Origin: Acidobacteriota bacterium
GTDB taxonomy: Bacteria; Acidobacteriota; Blastocatellia; Pyrinomonadales; Pyrinomonadaceae
Direction of reading: 5' to 3'
NCBI GenBank assembly: GCA_019639155.1
Contig: JAHBSJ010000002.1
Span: 124,001-188,000 of the forward strand
Length of the DNA stretch: 64,000 nucleotides
In this document: positions 17,678 to 27,145 of the stretch, one piece after another
How the letters are laid out: the number at the start of each line of letters is the position of its first letter
How positions within the stretch are numbered: the stretch's first letter is position 1
Made by a program: the position numbers and the translations under genes
The notes under the pieces: generated by a model
What the model was told of the DNA's origin: nothing
Seen by the model: only the letters and a program-made list of their open reading frames with translations
Databases searched by the model: none

Positions 17678-19216
17678 TTATATCTCAACTTCGTCGATCT
17701 GCGCCTTTTGCAGCTTGCCGCTGTAATCGACGTAAAGAGCCTTCCATTCGCTGAAGATGTCCAACACCTGCGTGCCGGCTTCGCGGTGGCCGTTGCCGGT
17801 CGCCTTCGTACCGCCGAAAGGCAGGTGGACCTCAGCACCGATTGTCGCTGAATTCACATAGCAGATGCCTGTATAAAGCTCCTGCATAGCATAGAAAGCG
17901 TTGTTCACGTCCTGCGTATAGATCGCCGACGACAGGCCGTATTTGACGCCGTTGACTATCTTGATCGCCTCGTCGAGCGTCGAGAACGGAATGACGCTGG
18001 TTACGGGGCCGAAGATCTCTTCCTGTTCGATACGCATTCCGGGTGCGACGTCCGAGAAGACCGTCGGTTCGACGAACCAGCCGTTCTTCAGATCGCCCTT
18101 CGCCGCGCGGTTTCCGCCGACGGCAAGCGTCGCTCTGTCGATCTCTTTGCCGATGTGGACGTAGCCCAGGATCTTCTGCATCGCGTCCTCGTGAATGACC
18201 GGGCCGACCTCGGTCTTCGGATCCAGGCCGTTGCCGACGCGGAGTGTTTTGACACGCTCGACCAGCTTTGCGACGAATTTCTTGTAGATCTTTTTGTGAA
18301 CGACCAGGCGTGACGAGGCCGTGCAGCGTTGGCCGCTGGTGCCGAAGGCTCCCCACAGCGAGCCGTCAACTGCGTTGTCGATGTCGGCGTCGTCCATTAC
18401 GATGATGGCGTTCTTGCCGCCCATTTCGAGCGAGACGATCTTGTTGTCGCGTGCGCACTGCTCGGCGATGATCCGCCCCGTGTTGGTCGAACCCGTGAAC
18501 GAGATCAGCCGAACGTCTTCGTGCCCGACAAGGGCCGCACCCGCATCGCCGAAACCGTTGACAAGATTGACGACGCCTTTCGGAATGCCCGCCTTTTCAC
18601 ACGCCTTGACCAGATTCAGAGCTGAAAGCGGTACGTCCTCGCCTGATTTGATGACCACGGTGTTTCCGCAGACGAGCGCCGGGATGAGTTTCCAGGACGG
18701 GATCGCCATCGGGAAATTGAACGGCGTGATCAGCCCGCATAGCCCGACAGGCTGGCGGACGCACATAGCGAATTTGTTCGGCATTTCAGCCGGCGTCGTA
18801 AAACCGTGCAAACGCCGGCCTTCGCCCGCGGTGTAATAGGTGCAGTCGATGGCTTCCTGAACGTCGCCGCCCGCTTCTTTCAGAACTTTTCCCATTTCGC
18901 GGGTCATTTCCTGCGTGTAGCGGTCCTTATTGTCACGAATGATCTCGGCCAGGTTGAACAACAGTTCTGCTCGCTTCGGTGCGGGCGTACGCCGCCAGCG
19001 GTCGGCCGCTTCCGCGGCCGATGCGACTGCAGCATCAACGTCTGCAGCGTTGGACTTCGGAAAACGCCCGACGATATCGCTTGTGTTTGCCGGATTTACG
19101 TTGTCAAACCATTCGCCCGACGAGCTTTTTACCCATTCGCCGCCGATGTAGTTGTAATACTTCGCGACCGCGGGTTTTGCGGCCTTTTTCTCTTTAGCTT
19201 GTTTTGCTTTTGCCAT
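17678..19216 (-). CDS. NAD(P)-dependent aldehyde dehydrogenase
   Basis: The 512-residue protein is a full-length aldehyde dehydrogenase, oxidising an aldehyde to its acid. Catalytic residues are Asn167 (TPFNFP), Glu264 (SLEMGGKNA) and the nucleophile Cys298 ([12 protein letters not shown]); the coenzyme loop is FTGSTNTG. The first ~18 residues are a lysine/alanine-rich extension. The substrate is unclear; semialdehyde-type members look closest. Its last 16 codons (17678-17725) are duplicated at 16990-17037 on the far side of vapBC, so the present 3' end may have arrived with that module. It is six bases downstream of the htrA-like gene and probably co-transcribed with it. Confidence 0.95.
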   Translation of the reverse strand: MAKAKQAKEKKAAKPAVAKYYNYIGGEWVKSSSGEWFDNVNPANTSDIVGRFPKSNAADVDAAVASAAEAADRWRRTPAPKRAELLFNLAEIIRDNKDRYTQEMTREMGKVLKEAGGDVQEAIDCTYYTAGEGRRLHGFTTPAEMPNKFAMCVRQPVGLCGLITPFNFPMAIPSWKLIPALVCGNTVVIKSGEDVPLSALNLVKACEKAGIPKGVVNLVNGFGDAGAALVGHEDVRLISFTGSTNTGRIIAEQCARDNKIVSLEMGGKNAIIVMDDADIDNAVDGSLWGAFGTSGQRCTASSRLVVHKKIYKKFVAKLVERVKTLRVGNGLDPKTEVGPVIHEDAMQKILGYVHIGKEIDRATLAVGGNRAAKGDLKNGWFVEPTVFSDVAPGMRIEQEEIFGPVTSVIPFSTLDEAIKIVNGVKYGLSSAIYTQDVNNAFYAMQELYTGICYVNSATIGAEVHLPFGGTKATGNGHREAGTQVLDIFSEWKALYVDYSGKLQKAQIDEVEI

Positions 19217-19222
19217 AAGTTA

Positions 19223-20713
19223 TTAACGAACTGTGAATTGTACCAGTTTGGTCTGTACCGAACGAGTTCCCGGATTGTAGAACGCTACATGCAGAACTAC
19301 AGGATCGCCGGGATTGAGTTTTGAGACAATTTCCTTGAATGCCGCCAGGGTCGCAACAGGCTTTCTGTTGATCCGCTGGATCAGGTCGCCTTCGAGCAAC
19401 GCGTCGCCGCCGCCCGAGTTTTTCACGTCGGTGATGAAACTTGCCGGACTGATCTCCTCTATCAAAAGCCCTTTCTGGCCCTGCATACGGTTTGTTGTTG
19501 CCAACGCGGGAGTTAATTCTGTCAGCGAAAGGCCGAACGGCCTCTCATCGACAATGTCGCCCTCCAAAGGCAGCCGACGCCGTTCGTTTGCTCCCGCATT
19601 GCCGCCTTGAGCCGGCCGTTCACCGAGCTTGATGTTGACGGTCTTCGAGACCAACTCGTCGCCGACCTCGCGAAGAAAGCGAAGCTCGACGCTGCGGTCG
19701 GGCGGCGTCATTGCCACCTTTGTGATCAGATCCTGAGCACCCGCGACCGGTTGGCCGTTGAACTCGACCACAATATCGCCCGCAATTATCGCCGCGGCCG
19801 CAGCCGGGCCGTCCTTGTCACGGACATCGGTGATTATTGCCCCGCCGGTCTCTTTCAGGCCGTAAACCGCAATGAATTCCGGGCGAATTGAATCCAAGAG
19901 CACCCCTAAATAGCCTCGCCGCACCTTGCCGTTCTTCAATATCTGATCATAAACATGACGAGTCTCACCGGACGGCAGAGCGAAACTCACGCCGTTGAAA
20001 TCGCCTGTTGAGGTCGCAATTTGCGAATTCACCCCGATGACCTCACCTCGCAGGTTCACTAGCGGGCCGCCGGAGTTTCCCCGATTGATCGCAGCGTCGG
20101 TCTGTATGAATCGCTGAAACGGCGTTGAAAAAGGCGTCTCCCGCCTTGTCTGCGAAATGATGCCGGCGGTGACGGTCTTTGCGAGGCCGAAGGGCGAACC
20201 GATCGCCAGCACCCAGTCGCCCACCTTTACGGATTCTGAATCGCCGAGTTTCACTGCGGGCAACGGCCCTTTCGCATCGATCTTCAGGACCGCGATGTCC
20301 GTTTCTTCATCATCCCCGAGCGATCTCGCAACATATTCCTCACCCGAGTCGAGCTTTACCAAGATTCGTGTCGCCCCCGCGACAACGTGGCGGTTCGTGA
20401 TGATGTGGCCTTCAGGGCTGATGATGAACCCGCTGCCGACGGCCTGAACGGGCCGCTGCTGCATCTGCCGACGCAGGAACTCCATCACGTCGTCGTTGTT
20501 GCCGGGCGACGGTGCGGTACGGGCCGACTGCTGCGGTACCGGGCCTTTGGCGTCGATACTGACAACAGAGGGGCCGACCAACTTCGCAATATCGGAAAAT
20601 GTCCTCGAAAGGTCCTCCGCGGACTGTGCGGGGGCCGAATACTGCAGAAACGTTAAAACCGCAAAGATGAATGCAATTCTGAAGCTCGAAATGTGATCCA
20701 AATTTCGGGGCAT
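19223..20713 (-). CDS. HtrA/DegP-family periplasmic serine protease
   Basis: The 496-residue protein begins with a signal peptide (hydrophobic ~11-25, AQSAED after it). The trypsin-like triad is His109 (ITNRHVVAGA), Asp139 (ETDIAVLKID) and Ser214 (NRGNSGGPLVN). Two PDZ domains follow, about residues 255-350 (KVRRGYLGVLLDSIRPEF) and 385-495. Such proteases degrade or refold misfolded envelope proteins. The length and two PDZ domains match DegP/DegQ-type enzymes. It is followed at six bases by the aldehyde dehydrogenase. Confidence 0.95.
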   Translation of the reverse strand: MPRNLDHISSFRIAFIFAVLTFLQYSAPAQSAEDLSRTFSDIAKLVGPSVVSIDAKGPVPQQSARTAPSPGNNDDVMEFLRRQMQQRPVQAVGSGFIISPEGHIITNRHVVAGATRILVKLDSGEEYVARSLGDDEETDIAVLKIDAKGPLPAVKLGDSESVKVGDWVLAIGSPFGLAKTVTAGIISQTRRETPFSTPFQRFIQTDAAINRGNSGGPLVNLRGEVIGVNSQIATSTGDFNGVSFALPSGETRHVYDQILKNGKVRRGYLGVLLDSIRPEFIAVYGLKETGGAIITDVRDKDGPAAAAAIIAGDIVVEFNGQPVAGAQDLITKVAMTPPDRSVELRFLREVGDELVSKTVNIKLGERPAQGGNAGANERRRLPLEGDIVDERPFGLSLTELTPALATTNRMQGQKGLLIEEISPASFITDVKNSGGGDALLEGDLIQRINRKPVATLAAFKEIVSKLNPGDPVVLHVAFYNPGTRSVQTKLVQFTVR

Positions 20714-20787
20714 AAAACCTCCCTAAAATCAAAGCCTAAAGGAGAGTCCTTCAATTATAACAAACCGGTGTTGCGGCCGTAGAAGGA

Positions 20788-21753
20788 TCATTCTGCGCTT
20801 TTCAGCAGAACTTTCAAAACACCCGGCTGTGCAGCGATCCGCATTGCCTCTACGCCGTCGGAAAGCGGCATTATGAGTGAGATCAGGCGTTCCACGGCGA
20901 CCGAGCGCGATTCGAGAAGTCCGAGTGCGGGACGAAAACGGCCGCAGCGGGAACCGACAATCGTTATTTCGTCCACAACTACCCTAGATGCTTCCCACGT
21001 CGGCGTACCGTGAAATGTCGATTTCAGTACGATCGTCCCGCGGGGCCGAACAAGGTCAAGTGCCATTGAAAAGCCGCTCTCGGAACCGCTTGCTTCAATG
21101 ACCACATCGAATGAGCTGTAATGTTCGGGCGCGATCCGCCGCCTCAGCATTGTTCTGATGCCCATATCGGCTGCTATCCATAGCTTTTGCGGATGTTTCC
21201 CGACAACGACGAGAGAAGGTGAAAGAAAATGCAGGGCCGCCGCACAAAGCAGGCCGAGCTTTCCGTCGCCGATGACCGCGACGCGGGTCTCAGCATTTAT
21301 CTTGACCGCGTCGGCAATACCAACTGCGGCAGCCAGCGGTTCCGCGAAAACTGCCTGCACATCAGATATGCTGTCGGGCAGTTCTATCAGGTTTTCCGGC
21401 GGCAGCGTCAGGTATTCCGCATGGGCACCGTTTCTTCCTGCGATGCCAAGTACGGTCCGTTCCGGACAATGACGCGGATCACCAGAAGTACAAAGATCAC
21501 ATTTTCCGCAGCCTGCGTTGATCTCGCCGACCACGCGTTTGCCTTGCAATTCCGGCCTTGCCGAACACTCCTCCACAACTCCTACGAACTCATGCCCGAT
21601 AATGCCCTCGAAGTTGGCGTAACCGCGTGCGATCTCGAGATCGGTGTTACAGATGCCCGACATGGTAACACGCACCAAAGCCTCGCCGTTCGCCATCGGA
21701 CGATCCGTCTCGGCCATTACCACTTTACCGTTGCTTATTGAAAGAGCCTTCAT
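20788..21753 (-). CDS. Zinc-dependent medium-chain alcohol dehydrogenase family
   Basis: The 321-residue protein is a zinc MDR dehydrogenase. Catalytic-zinc residues are Cys35 (SGICNTDLE), His54-Glu55 (GHEFVGVV) and probably Glu138 (AEPLAA). The structural zinc is held by Cys82, Cys85, Cys88 and Cys96. The Rossmann loop is VAVIGDGKLGLL at ~158-170. It is somewhat short for the family (usually 340-360), with a compact coenzyme domain. Substrate unknown; sorbitol/threonine-dehydrogenase-like members are nearest in motif. Gene neighbours give no pathway clue. Confidence 0.93.
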   Translation of the reverse strand: MKALSISNGKVVMAETDRPMANGEALVRVTMSGICNTDLEIARGYANFEGIIGHEFVGVVEECSARPELQGKRVVGEINAGCGKCDLCTSGDPRHCPERTVLGIAGRNGAHAEYLTLPPENLIELPDSISDVQAVFAEPLAAAVGIADAVKINAETRVAVIGDGKLGLLCAAALHFLSPSLVVVGKHPQKLWIAADMGIRTMLRRRIAPEHYSSFDVVIEASGSESGFSMALDLVRPRGTIVLKSTFHGTPTWEASRVVVDEITIVGSRCGRFRPALGLLESRSVAVERLISLIMPLSDGVEAMRIAAQPGVLKVLLKSAE

Positions 21754-21816
21754 TGATGGTCAGTTCCGGGGCCGATACTTGCCCCGCACGCGCAGCTACT
21801 ATAATCTCATTTTATT

Positions 21817-22422
21817 ATGCTTTCGGCGAAAACCCGCATTACGCCTTTGTTACGGCTGGCCATTCTCATCGCTGCACTCGGTCTTTTAGGTGTCGTTTTT
21901 TCCTGCGACACTCCAAAGGAACCCGTCACCAACGACGGGCCGAAGAACTCCAGCCCGACCGAAGCCTATAAAAATCTTTTTGATGCCGTGAAGGCAAAGG
22001 ATATCGAAGCTATAAAACGCAATCTGACAAAGAAGTCCATTGATATGGGTCAGATGATGGTCGATCGGAAGATGAAGGATACGGTGGAGGAAGCATTGGA
22101 GAACGGCCTGACCGCGACGACGCTTTCCCCGACGCTGCCGACGATCCGCGACGAAAGGGTCAAAGGGAATATGGGAGCCCTGGAAGTTTGGAATTCCAAG
22201 GACAGCAAATGGGAGGACCTGCCGTTCATGCTGGAGAACGGTTCCTGGAAACTGGCTTGGGGCGATCAGTTCGCCGGAACGTTCGTGTCGCCGGGTAAAG
22301 GCCGCGATACGATAGAGAAAGAAGCTGCGAACGCAATGTCGAATACACCGCCGGTCGCCGTAAATCCCGCCGCAACCAACTCGGCGGCGGCGAACGCAAT
22401 AAACGGCGCCGCAAATAAATGA
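21817..22422 (+). CDS. Putative lipoprotein, unknown function
   Basis: The 201-residue protein starts with a lipoprotein signal: charged N-terminus, hydrophobic LAILIAALGLLGVVFSC, and lipidated Cys at about residue 30. The body (TEAYKNLFDAVKAKDIEAIK then LENGSWKLAWGDQF) has the form of NTF2/DUF4878-like lipoproteins in which a helical pair is followed by a sheet. The C-terminal 35 residues are a low-complexity Asn/Ala/Pro tail. It shares four bases with the next gene (ATGA at 22419). Confidence 0.78.
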   Translation: MLSAKTRITPLLRLAILIAALGLLGVVFSCDTPKEPVTNDGPKNSSPTEAYKNLFDAVKAKDIEAIKRNLTKKSIDMGQMMVDRKMKDTVEEALENGLTATTLSPTLPTIRDERVKGNMGALEVWNSKDSKWEDLPFMLENGSWKLAWGDQFAGTFVSPGKGRDTIEKEAANAMSNTPPVAVNPAATNSAAANAINGAANK

Positions 22423-22757
22423 TATCTTCAGAAAGTATTTTGTCGGTGATCGCGACCTACGAGGCAAACGGCTGGGTGCTTCGCCGGTTGATAACGCTCC
22501 CGGGACGGATCGCCGAATTTGAGGCCATCGCCGGTAAATATCAACCTGCGGTCAAGGTCTTTGAAGGAAGGATGGACGCGGCTTGGTTTTCGCGTCCGCC
22601 TGTCGAAGGGCCGATCGCATGGGAACTGCGGGCTTTGGATGAGGCTCCCTATGCTTTGCTCGAGTTTTTCGACGAGTCCTCGGACGATCTCGAGGAACGC
22701 ATTTCGGAAGTTGAAAATCGGCTGGCCGAAAGTACCGTCGGGAAAGACATTGCTTGA
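22419..22757 (+). CDS. Unknown 112-residue protein
   Basis: No family is recognised. It starts MISSESILSVIATYEANGWV, contains a short hydrophilic alpha/beta body and ends with an acidic amphipathic helix (EERISEVENRLAES). It is translationally coupled to the lipoprotein gene through an ATGA overlap and is 38 bases upstream of the next co-directional gene, which supports that it is real and part of a three-gene unit. It is probably cytoplasmic. Confidence 0.65.
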   Translation: MISSESILSVIATYEANGWVLRRLITLPGRIAEFEAIAGKYQPAVKVFEGRMDAAWFSRPPVEGPIAWELRALDEAPYALLEFFDESSDDLEERISEVENRLAESTVGKDIA

Positions 22758-22795
22758 CATCGACGGTGCGTGACTGCAAACTACTTGCTTAGTAG

Positions 22796-23419
22796 ATGTC
22801 TTCCAGGCAATTTGACAGAAAAGTAGCACTCATTTGGGACGAACTCCGCCCCGTGACCCGTAAAATGCTTGCAGGAGCAATGAAGAGCGGGCCGTCTCAA
22901 CCTCTCTCTACTACCGCACCGAAATTCTTTTACGATGCAACCGCCGACTGGGAGGTCAGCCGCTTGTTGACCGCACTCGACGAGGAAGCGAAGGTTCCGG
23001 CCAATAAAAAGAACAAAAAACGACTTAATGAGATCGTAAAGCTTGCCGATGTTTGCGTCCGGGTTTTAGAAACACAGTCAGCGTCAGCAGAGGTATTCGA
23101 TCTTCTCGCTGAACGTGCCTTGAGAGATAACGATTACGACCGTCTCGAACGGCTGGCCGAGAACCTGGCCGACCGCTACTCGGCAGGCGAGATAGCCGAG
23201 ATCATCCGTCAGACCGAATATCCGCAGGTGCGTGCCATCGCTTACGAAACTCTGGCGATGCTGCCTGTCGATGTCATCGCACCGCTGCTTGATGACGGGC
23301 TCTATTTCGAAATAGCTTTGTACGCCTTGGAGCAAAAAGCATTTGAATTTGATTCCGAAGAGGCCCGGGAGCTTCTGGACCAGATGGAATTGCAGGCGCG
23401 TTTCGTCCCGCAGTCCTGA
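22796..23419 (+). CDS. Unknown alpha-helical protein
   Basis: The 207-residue soluble protein is almost entirely helical and acidic, with helix pairs such as FDLLAERALRDNDYDRLERL and EIIRQTEYPQVRAIAYETLA that recall HEAT/TPR-type solenoids. No catalytic motif or signal peptide is visible. It follows the 22419 gene at short distance and converges with the phospholipase-like gene ending at 23426. Function unknown. Confidence 0.68.
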   Translation: MSSRQFDRKVALIWDELRPVTRKMLAGAMKSGPSQPLSTTAPKFFYDATADWEVSRLLTALDEEAKVPANKKNKKRLNEIVKLADVCVRVLETQSASAEVFDLLAERALRDNDYDRLERLAENLADRYSAGEIAEIIRQTEYPQVRAIAYETLAMLPVDVIAPLLDDGLYFEIALYALEQKAFEFDSEEARELLDQMELQARFVPQS

Positions 23420-23425
23420 AAAAAA

Positions 23426-23782
23426 CTACCTTTTGGGCTGTCCAAAGCCCCAGCGAAACGGGGTCGGAAGAAAACCGACGCCCCCGATCCTCACTCCAAA
23501 ATACATCATCACGGAAATATATTTGTGCCCTTTTGCCCGAACGCATTGGCGCAATCGATTGTCCGATGCCCTTCGTTCAGCTTTTGTGCCGCCGACAAAA
23601 TAATCGCGGTCATGAGCGATGCAGCATTCTCCCCAATCGCCGTCCGGAAATAACGAACAGCCGTCAAATTTGTAATCTTCCGGCGGCTGAACCCTATCGG
23701 ATCTAACCTGAGCGATGCCGGCCGACACATTCAGCAGCGAAAGGGCCGCAGCAAAGAAAACCATCAAGCGAAAACTACGCAT
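23426..23782 (-). CDS. Secreted phospholipase A2-like CCxxHD protein
   Basis: The 118-residue protein has a signal peptide ([20 protein letters not shown]) followed by [12 protein letters not shown] and the motif [14 protein letters not shown]. CCxxHD with a paired His-Asp is the catalytic signature of phospholipase A2 folds; a third conserved segment is SDNRLRQCV. The canonical calcium loop is only weakly matched, so lipase activity is a suggestion. Its start overlaps the end of glyA by eight bases, so it is co-expressed with serine hydroxymethyltransferase, an odd pairing. Confidence 0.72.
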   Translation of the reverse strand: MRSFRLMVFFAAALSLLNVSAGIAQVRSDRVQPPEDYKFDGCSLFPDGDWGECCIAHDRDYFVGGTKAERRASDNRLRQCVRAKGHKYISVMMYFGVRIGGVGFLPTPFRWGFGQPKR

Positions 23783-25070
23783 TAGCAGTACCTGTTGAAT
23801 CCGTCTTATATCGCTGCGAGTACAAAGGAAAACGTGAAGTGATCTCGGCGACCTCGCGACGGGCCTTGGACATTGCCTCCTCCGATCCGGGAGCTTGGAT
23901 GACTTCTGCGATGATCGTGCCGATCGAACGCATCTCTTCCTCTTTCATTCCTCGTGTCGTGAGAGCCGGAGTGCCGATACGAATTCCCGATGCAACAAAA
24001 GGCTTCTGCGTGTCGAAGGGGATCGTGTTCTTGTTGACCGTGATATGCACCTGCTCGAGCGCCTTTTCGGCGTCTTTGCCCGTGATGCCCTTGCCGTCCA
24101 TCCACACATCTACGAGCATCAGATGATTGTCCGTTCCGCCGGAAACGATACGCAGGCCCGCATTCGCAAGGGTTTCCGCAAGCACCTTGGCATTGGTTAC
24201 CACCTGCTGCTGATATTCCTTGAAATTCGGCTGCAGAGCCTCGCCGAATGCGACGGCTTTTGCAGCGATTATATGTATCAGCGGCCCGCCCTGAACGCCC
24301 GGGAACACGGCACGGTCAACGTCCTTCGCAAATTCCTCCTTACACAGGATCAAACCGCCGCGCGGCCCGCGAAGCGTCTTATGCGTGGTTGTAGTTACAA
24401 ATTCACAATGCGGTATCGGCGTAGGATGCAATCCCGCGGCGACAAGGCCCGCGATATGCGCGATGTCTGCCATAACCTTTGCGCCGACTGAACGTGCGAT
24501 CTCGCCGATGCGTTCAAAATCGATGATCCGCGGATAAGCCGACGCACCGCAGATCAGCAAAGCGGGACGGCTTTCTTCGGCAATACGCTGCAGCTCGTCA
24601 TAGTCGATCTGCTCCGTTTCGCGGTTAACGCCGTAGTCGGCGACCTTGAAATTGATGCCCGAAAAATTCAGCGGATGGCCGTGTGTCAAATGCCCGCCAT
24701 GCGACAGGTTCATACCCAGGATCGTGTCGCCGTGGTTGATCGCGGCCAGGAATACTGACATATTCGCCTGAGCACCGCTGTGCGGCTGAACGTTGGCGTG
24801 TTCCGCGCCAAATATCTCTTTCGCGCGGTCGATCGCGGCCTGTTCGACGACGTCCGAGAATTCGCATCCGCCGTAATAACGCTTGCCCGGATAGCCTTCG
24901 GCGTATTTATTCGTAAAAACCGTGCCCATCGTCTGCAGCACGGCCTCAGAAACGAAATTTTCTGAAGCGATCAGCTCAAGCCCATCGGCCTGCCGGCGAA
25001 CCTCGCTGTCAATTGCATTGCTGATCAACGGATCGGCATCGGAAATATTTGCGGTGAAGAAATCGGACAT
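23775..25070 (-). CDS. glyA: Serine hydroxymethyltransferase
   Basis: This PLP enzyme converts serine and tetrahydrofolate to glycine and methylene-tetrahydrofolate, feeding one-carbon metabolism. From the ATG at 25070 it is 431 residues, the usual size. Signatures include [34 protein letters not shown] and the PLP lysine in [14 protein letters not shown] near residue 230. A second in-frame ATG lies 15 bases upstream (25085); MSDFF is preferred by comparison with family length. No glycine riboswitch or other leader structure is seen in the short divergent region. Confidence 0.96.
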   Translation of the reverse strand: MSDFFTANISDADPLISNAIDSEVRRQADGLELIASENFVSEAVLQTMGTVFTNKYAEGYPGKRYYGGCEFSDVVEQAAIDRAKEIFGAEHANVQPHSGAQANMSVFLAAINHGDTILGMNLSHGGHLTHGHPLNFSGINFKVADYGVNRETEQIDYDELQRIAEESRPALLICGASAYPRIIDFERIGEIARSVGAKVMADIAHIAGLVAAGLHPTPIPHCEFVTTTTHKTLRGPRGGLILCKEEFAKDVDRAVFPGVQGGPLIHIIAAKAVAFGEALQPNFKEYQQQVVTNAKVLAETLANAGLRIVSGGTDNHLMLVDVWMDGKGITGKDAEKALEQVHITVNKNTIPFDTQKPFVASGIRIGTPALTTRGMKEEEMRSIGTIIAEVIQAPGSEEAMSKARREVAEITSRFPLYSQRYKTDSTGTANA

Positions 25071-25143
25071 ATTAGGTATTCCCATTGTTTAACGACTGAT
25101 TGAATAACTGACCAAAATCAATAATAATCCTGCGCACCAAACT

Positions 25144-25839
25144 ATGAAAAGTGTGATCACAATTAAAACATGCGTGGCCGCATCGGCATTCGCTTGCCGC
25201 TCGTCCGCTGCAAAGGCATCGTTCAAGCGGAAGAAAGCAGGAAACCTGAGTATTGAATTTCACGTTGTGTTGTTTCTGATTGCAGCCGTCGCGGGTTTTG
25301 GCTGCTCATCGACACCGAATAAGAGCGGATACAACACTGTTGCGGCGGCGCCATCATCCGCTCGCGAGATCATTCTGGAGAACAATACGCCGACCGTCGA
25401 TATGCCAAAAGTGACGCTGATCTCGACCGAAGACATCGACCGATCGAATGATGCCGCTGCGATCATGGCAGTGAAAAGGCGTTGGCCGATGGCGATGCAA
25501 GCGCGCGATGAAAAGGAGTTTGACGCGATACTGGCAGCGGGCTTTACCTTTGGTGCAGACGCAAAGGTAATGAACCGAAAGGAATATATTGCCGACCGGA
25601 TCTCTGCAAATGATTGGCGGATCACGCACGTCGTTTATGACAATATGACGCTTCAGTTTTTCGGCGATCATGCCCTGCTGACCTATCGCAATCGCGTCAC
25701 AAACGACAACGAGAACACGAAAGAACGCGAGATCGAGGTCATCCACTGGGCAGACATTTTTGTGAGATCCGGTAGCGAATGGAAGATCGCGGCGGCTCAT
25801 GTTGTCGATTTTCGGATCGAGCCGAACAGCACGCCTTAA
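25144..25839 (+). CDS. Putative lipoprotein with SnoaL/NTF2-like (DUF4440) domain
   Basis: The reading frame has 231 codons. Residues ~37-53 are a lipoprotein signal (VVLFLIAAVAGFGCSS), and the C-terminal ~125 residues are an NTF2-like cone fold: AIMAVKRRWPMAMQARDEKE, DNMTLQFFGDHALLTYRNRV and GSEWKIAAAHV. DUF4440 members bind small molecules or are enzymes; no active site stands out. The ~35 residues before the signal are unusual, so the true start may be a non-ATG codon near 25246-25270. It is divergent from glyA. Confidence 0.78.
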   Translation: MKSVITIKTCVAASAFACRSSAAKASFKRKKAGNLSIEFHVVLFLIAAVAGFGCSSTPNKSGYNTVAAAPSSAREIILENNTPTVDMPKVTLISTEDIDRSNDAAAIMAVKRRWPMAMQARDEKEFDAILAAGFTFGADAKVMNRKEYIADRISANDWRITHVVYDNMTLQFFGDHALLTYRNRVTNDNENTKEREIEVIHWADIFVRSGSEWKIAAAHVVDFRIEPNSTP

Positions 25840-25931
25840 TTACACAAATTTTTTGAAGTTAGAGCGTATTCGAGCATCTGGTAACATTGAATGAGCGAAA
25901 CCATTGGTGTGCTCAGTCTGCGAGGCAGTTT

Positions 25932-26918
25932 ATGGCAGTGAAGGTAGTTTGTGGCGTTTTTGGGCTTTTTTTGCTGGCAATGGCCGGCGTCGCTCTGCAA
26001 TCGCGAGAGGTTATACCCGAAGGAACATTTACTTTTACCTCGCCGTCTCCGACGCCCGATCCCGGCGTGCCTCTTAATGTCCTTACTGACGTCGAGAAAC
26101 GAATTATCGTGGACAAGGGCACTGACCGCCCGTTCACGGGCGAACTTACGGACAATTTCGTGGAAGGCAGATATTACTGCCGCCAGTGCGACGCTCCGCT
26201 TTTCAATTCCAAAGATAAATTTCCTTCAAAATGCGGATGGCCGAGTTTTGATCTGGAAATACCCGGCGCAGTAACTAAACTTCCCGACCCCGACGGCGAG
26301 AGGACAGAGATAGTCTGCTCCCGCTGCAAAGGCCATCTCGGCCATGTTTTCTACGGTGAAGGCTATACCGACAAAGATACTCGGCACTGCGTTAATTCCA
26401 CATCAATGGTATTTGTCCCGCGGAAGTCCAAAGATAATGCTAATGTCGCGGTGTTCGCAGGCGGCTGCTTTTGGGGCGTGGAATACTATTTTCTGCGTGA
26501 AAAAGGCGTAAAAAGCGTGCGTTCGGGCTACACGGGCGGCAGCGTTGCAAGTCCGACATACGAGCAGGTGCTGACCAAAAAAACAGGGCATTTTGAAGCT
26601 GTTGAGGTCGTATTTGACCCCAAAGTAACCAATTACGAAACACTTGCCCGCCTGTTTTTTGAGATACACGACCCGACGCAGGCCGATGGCCAGGGAGCAG
26701 ACATCGGCCCGCAATATCTTTCCGCAGTATTCTTTCAGGACGAGGAACAGCGGCAGACCGCCGAGAAACTTATAAAAATTCTGGAAGGAAAAGGTCTGAA
26801 GGTAGCCACGCGTCTAAAACCCGCCCGCAGATTCTGGCCCGCCGAAGAATATCACCAACGCTATTACGAGAAGAACGGCGGCACGCCGTATTGCCACGTG
26901 CGCGTGAAGCGGTTTTGA
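25932..26918 (+). CDS. msrBA: Fused methionine sulfoxide reductase MsrB-MsrA, exported
   Basis: From ATG 25932 the protein is 328 residues with an N-terminal membrane/signal segment (GVFGLFLLAMAGVAL). The MsrB domain (~50-165) keeps zinc cysteines 83, 86, 129 and 132 and the catalytic Cys153 (TRHCVNSTSM). The MsrA domain (~172-328) has Cys179 in AGGCFWGVEYY and ends with the family's HQRYYEKNGG. It repairs both R- and S-methionine sulfoxide in oxidised proteins, here probably outside the cytoplasm. The B-then-A order is the less common arrangement. An earlier ATG at 25887 is rejected because the added residues are polar and spoil the signal. Confidence 0.94.
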   Translation: MAVKVVCGVFGLFLLAMAGVALQSREVIPEGTFTFTSPSPTPDPGVPLNVLTDVEKRIIVDKGTDRPFTGELTDNFVEGRYYCRQCDAPLFNSKDKFPSKCGWPSFDLEIPGAVTKLPDPDGERTEIVCSRCKGHLGHVFYGEGYTDKDTRHCVNSTSMVFVPRKSKDNANVAVFAGGCFWGVEYYFLREKGVKSVRSGYTGGSVASPTYEQVLTKKTGHFEAVEVVFDPKVTNYETLARLFFEIHDPTQADGQGADIGPQYLSAVFFQDEEQRQTAEKLIKILEGKGLKVATRLKPARRFWPAEEYHQRYYEKNGGTPYCHVRVKRF

Positions 26919-26920
26919 GA

Positions 26921-27145
26921 CTATAGGTCTTGCTCTTTCGGATCAACCGGAAGGTCAAATCCGTAGATTTCCCTGAAAACGAAACAACGTTTTTCTTCAG
27001 CGGAGAAATGTTTCGGAGCACGAGCCTCAGCGAACGACTTCGCTAGGTCATATAGATTGCCGACTCGCTGAAGGCGTTGTTCTACCGAGAGCGTATTCCA
27101 CATTACGTTCTGTTTGTTACTTATCTCTCGGATTGTGTCTTCCAC
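26921..27145 (-). CDS. Small partner protein of the nucleotidyltransferase at 27121
   Basis: The 74-residue helical protein (MEDTIREISNKQNVMWNTLS) has no recognised domain. Its start lies 25 bases inside the 3' end of the nucleotidyltransferase gene, an overlap that argues for co-translation. Small proteins paired this way with MNT/AbiEii-like nucleotidyltransferases are often toxin-antitoxin partners; the pairing here is inferred from position only. It converges with msrBA, leaving two bases between them. Confidence 0.62.
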   Translation of the reverse strand: MEDTIREISNKQNVMWNTLSVEQRLQRVGNLYDLAKSFAEARAPKHFSAEEKRCFVFREIYGFDLPVDPKEQDL

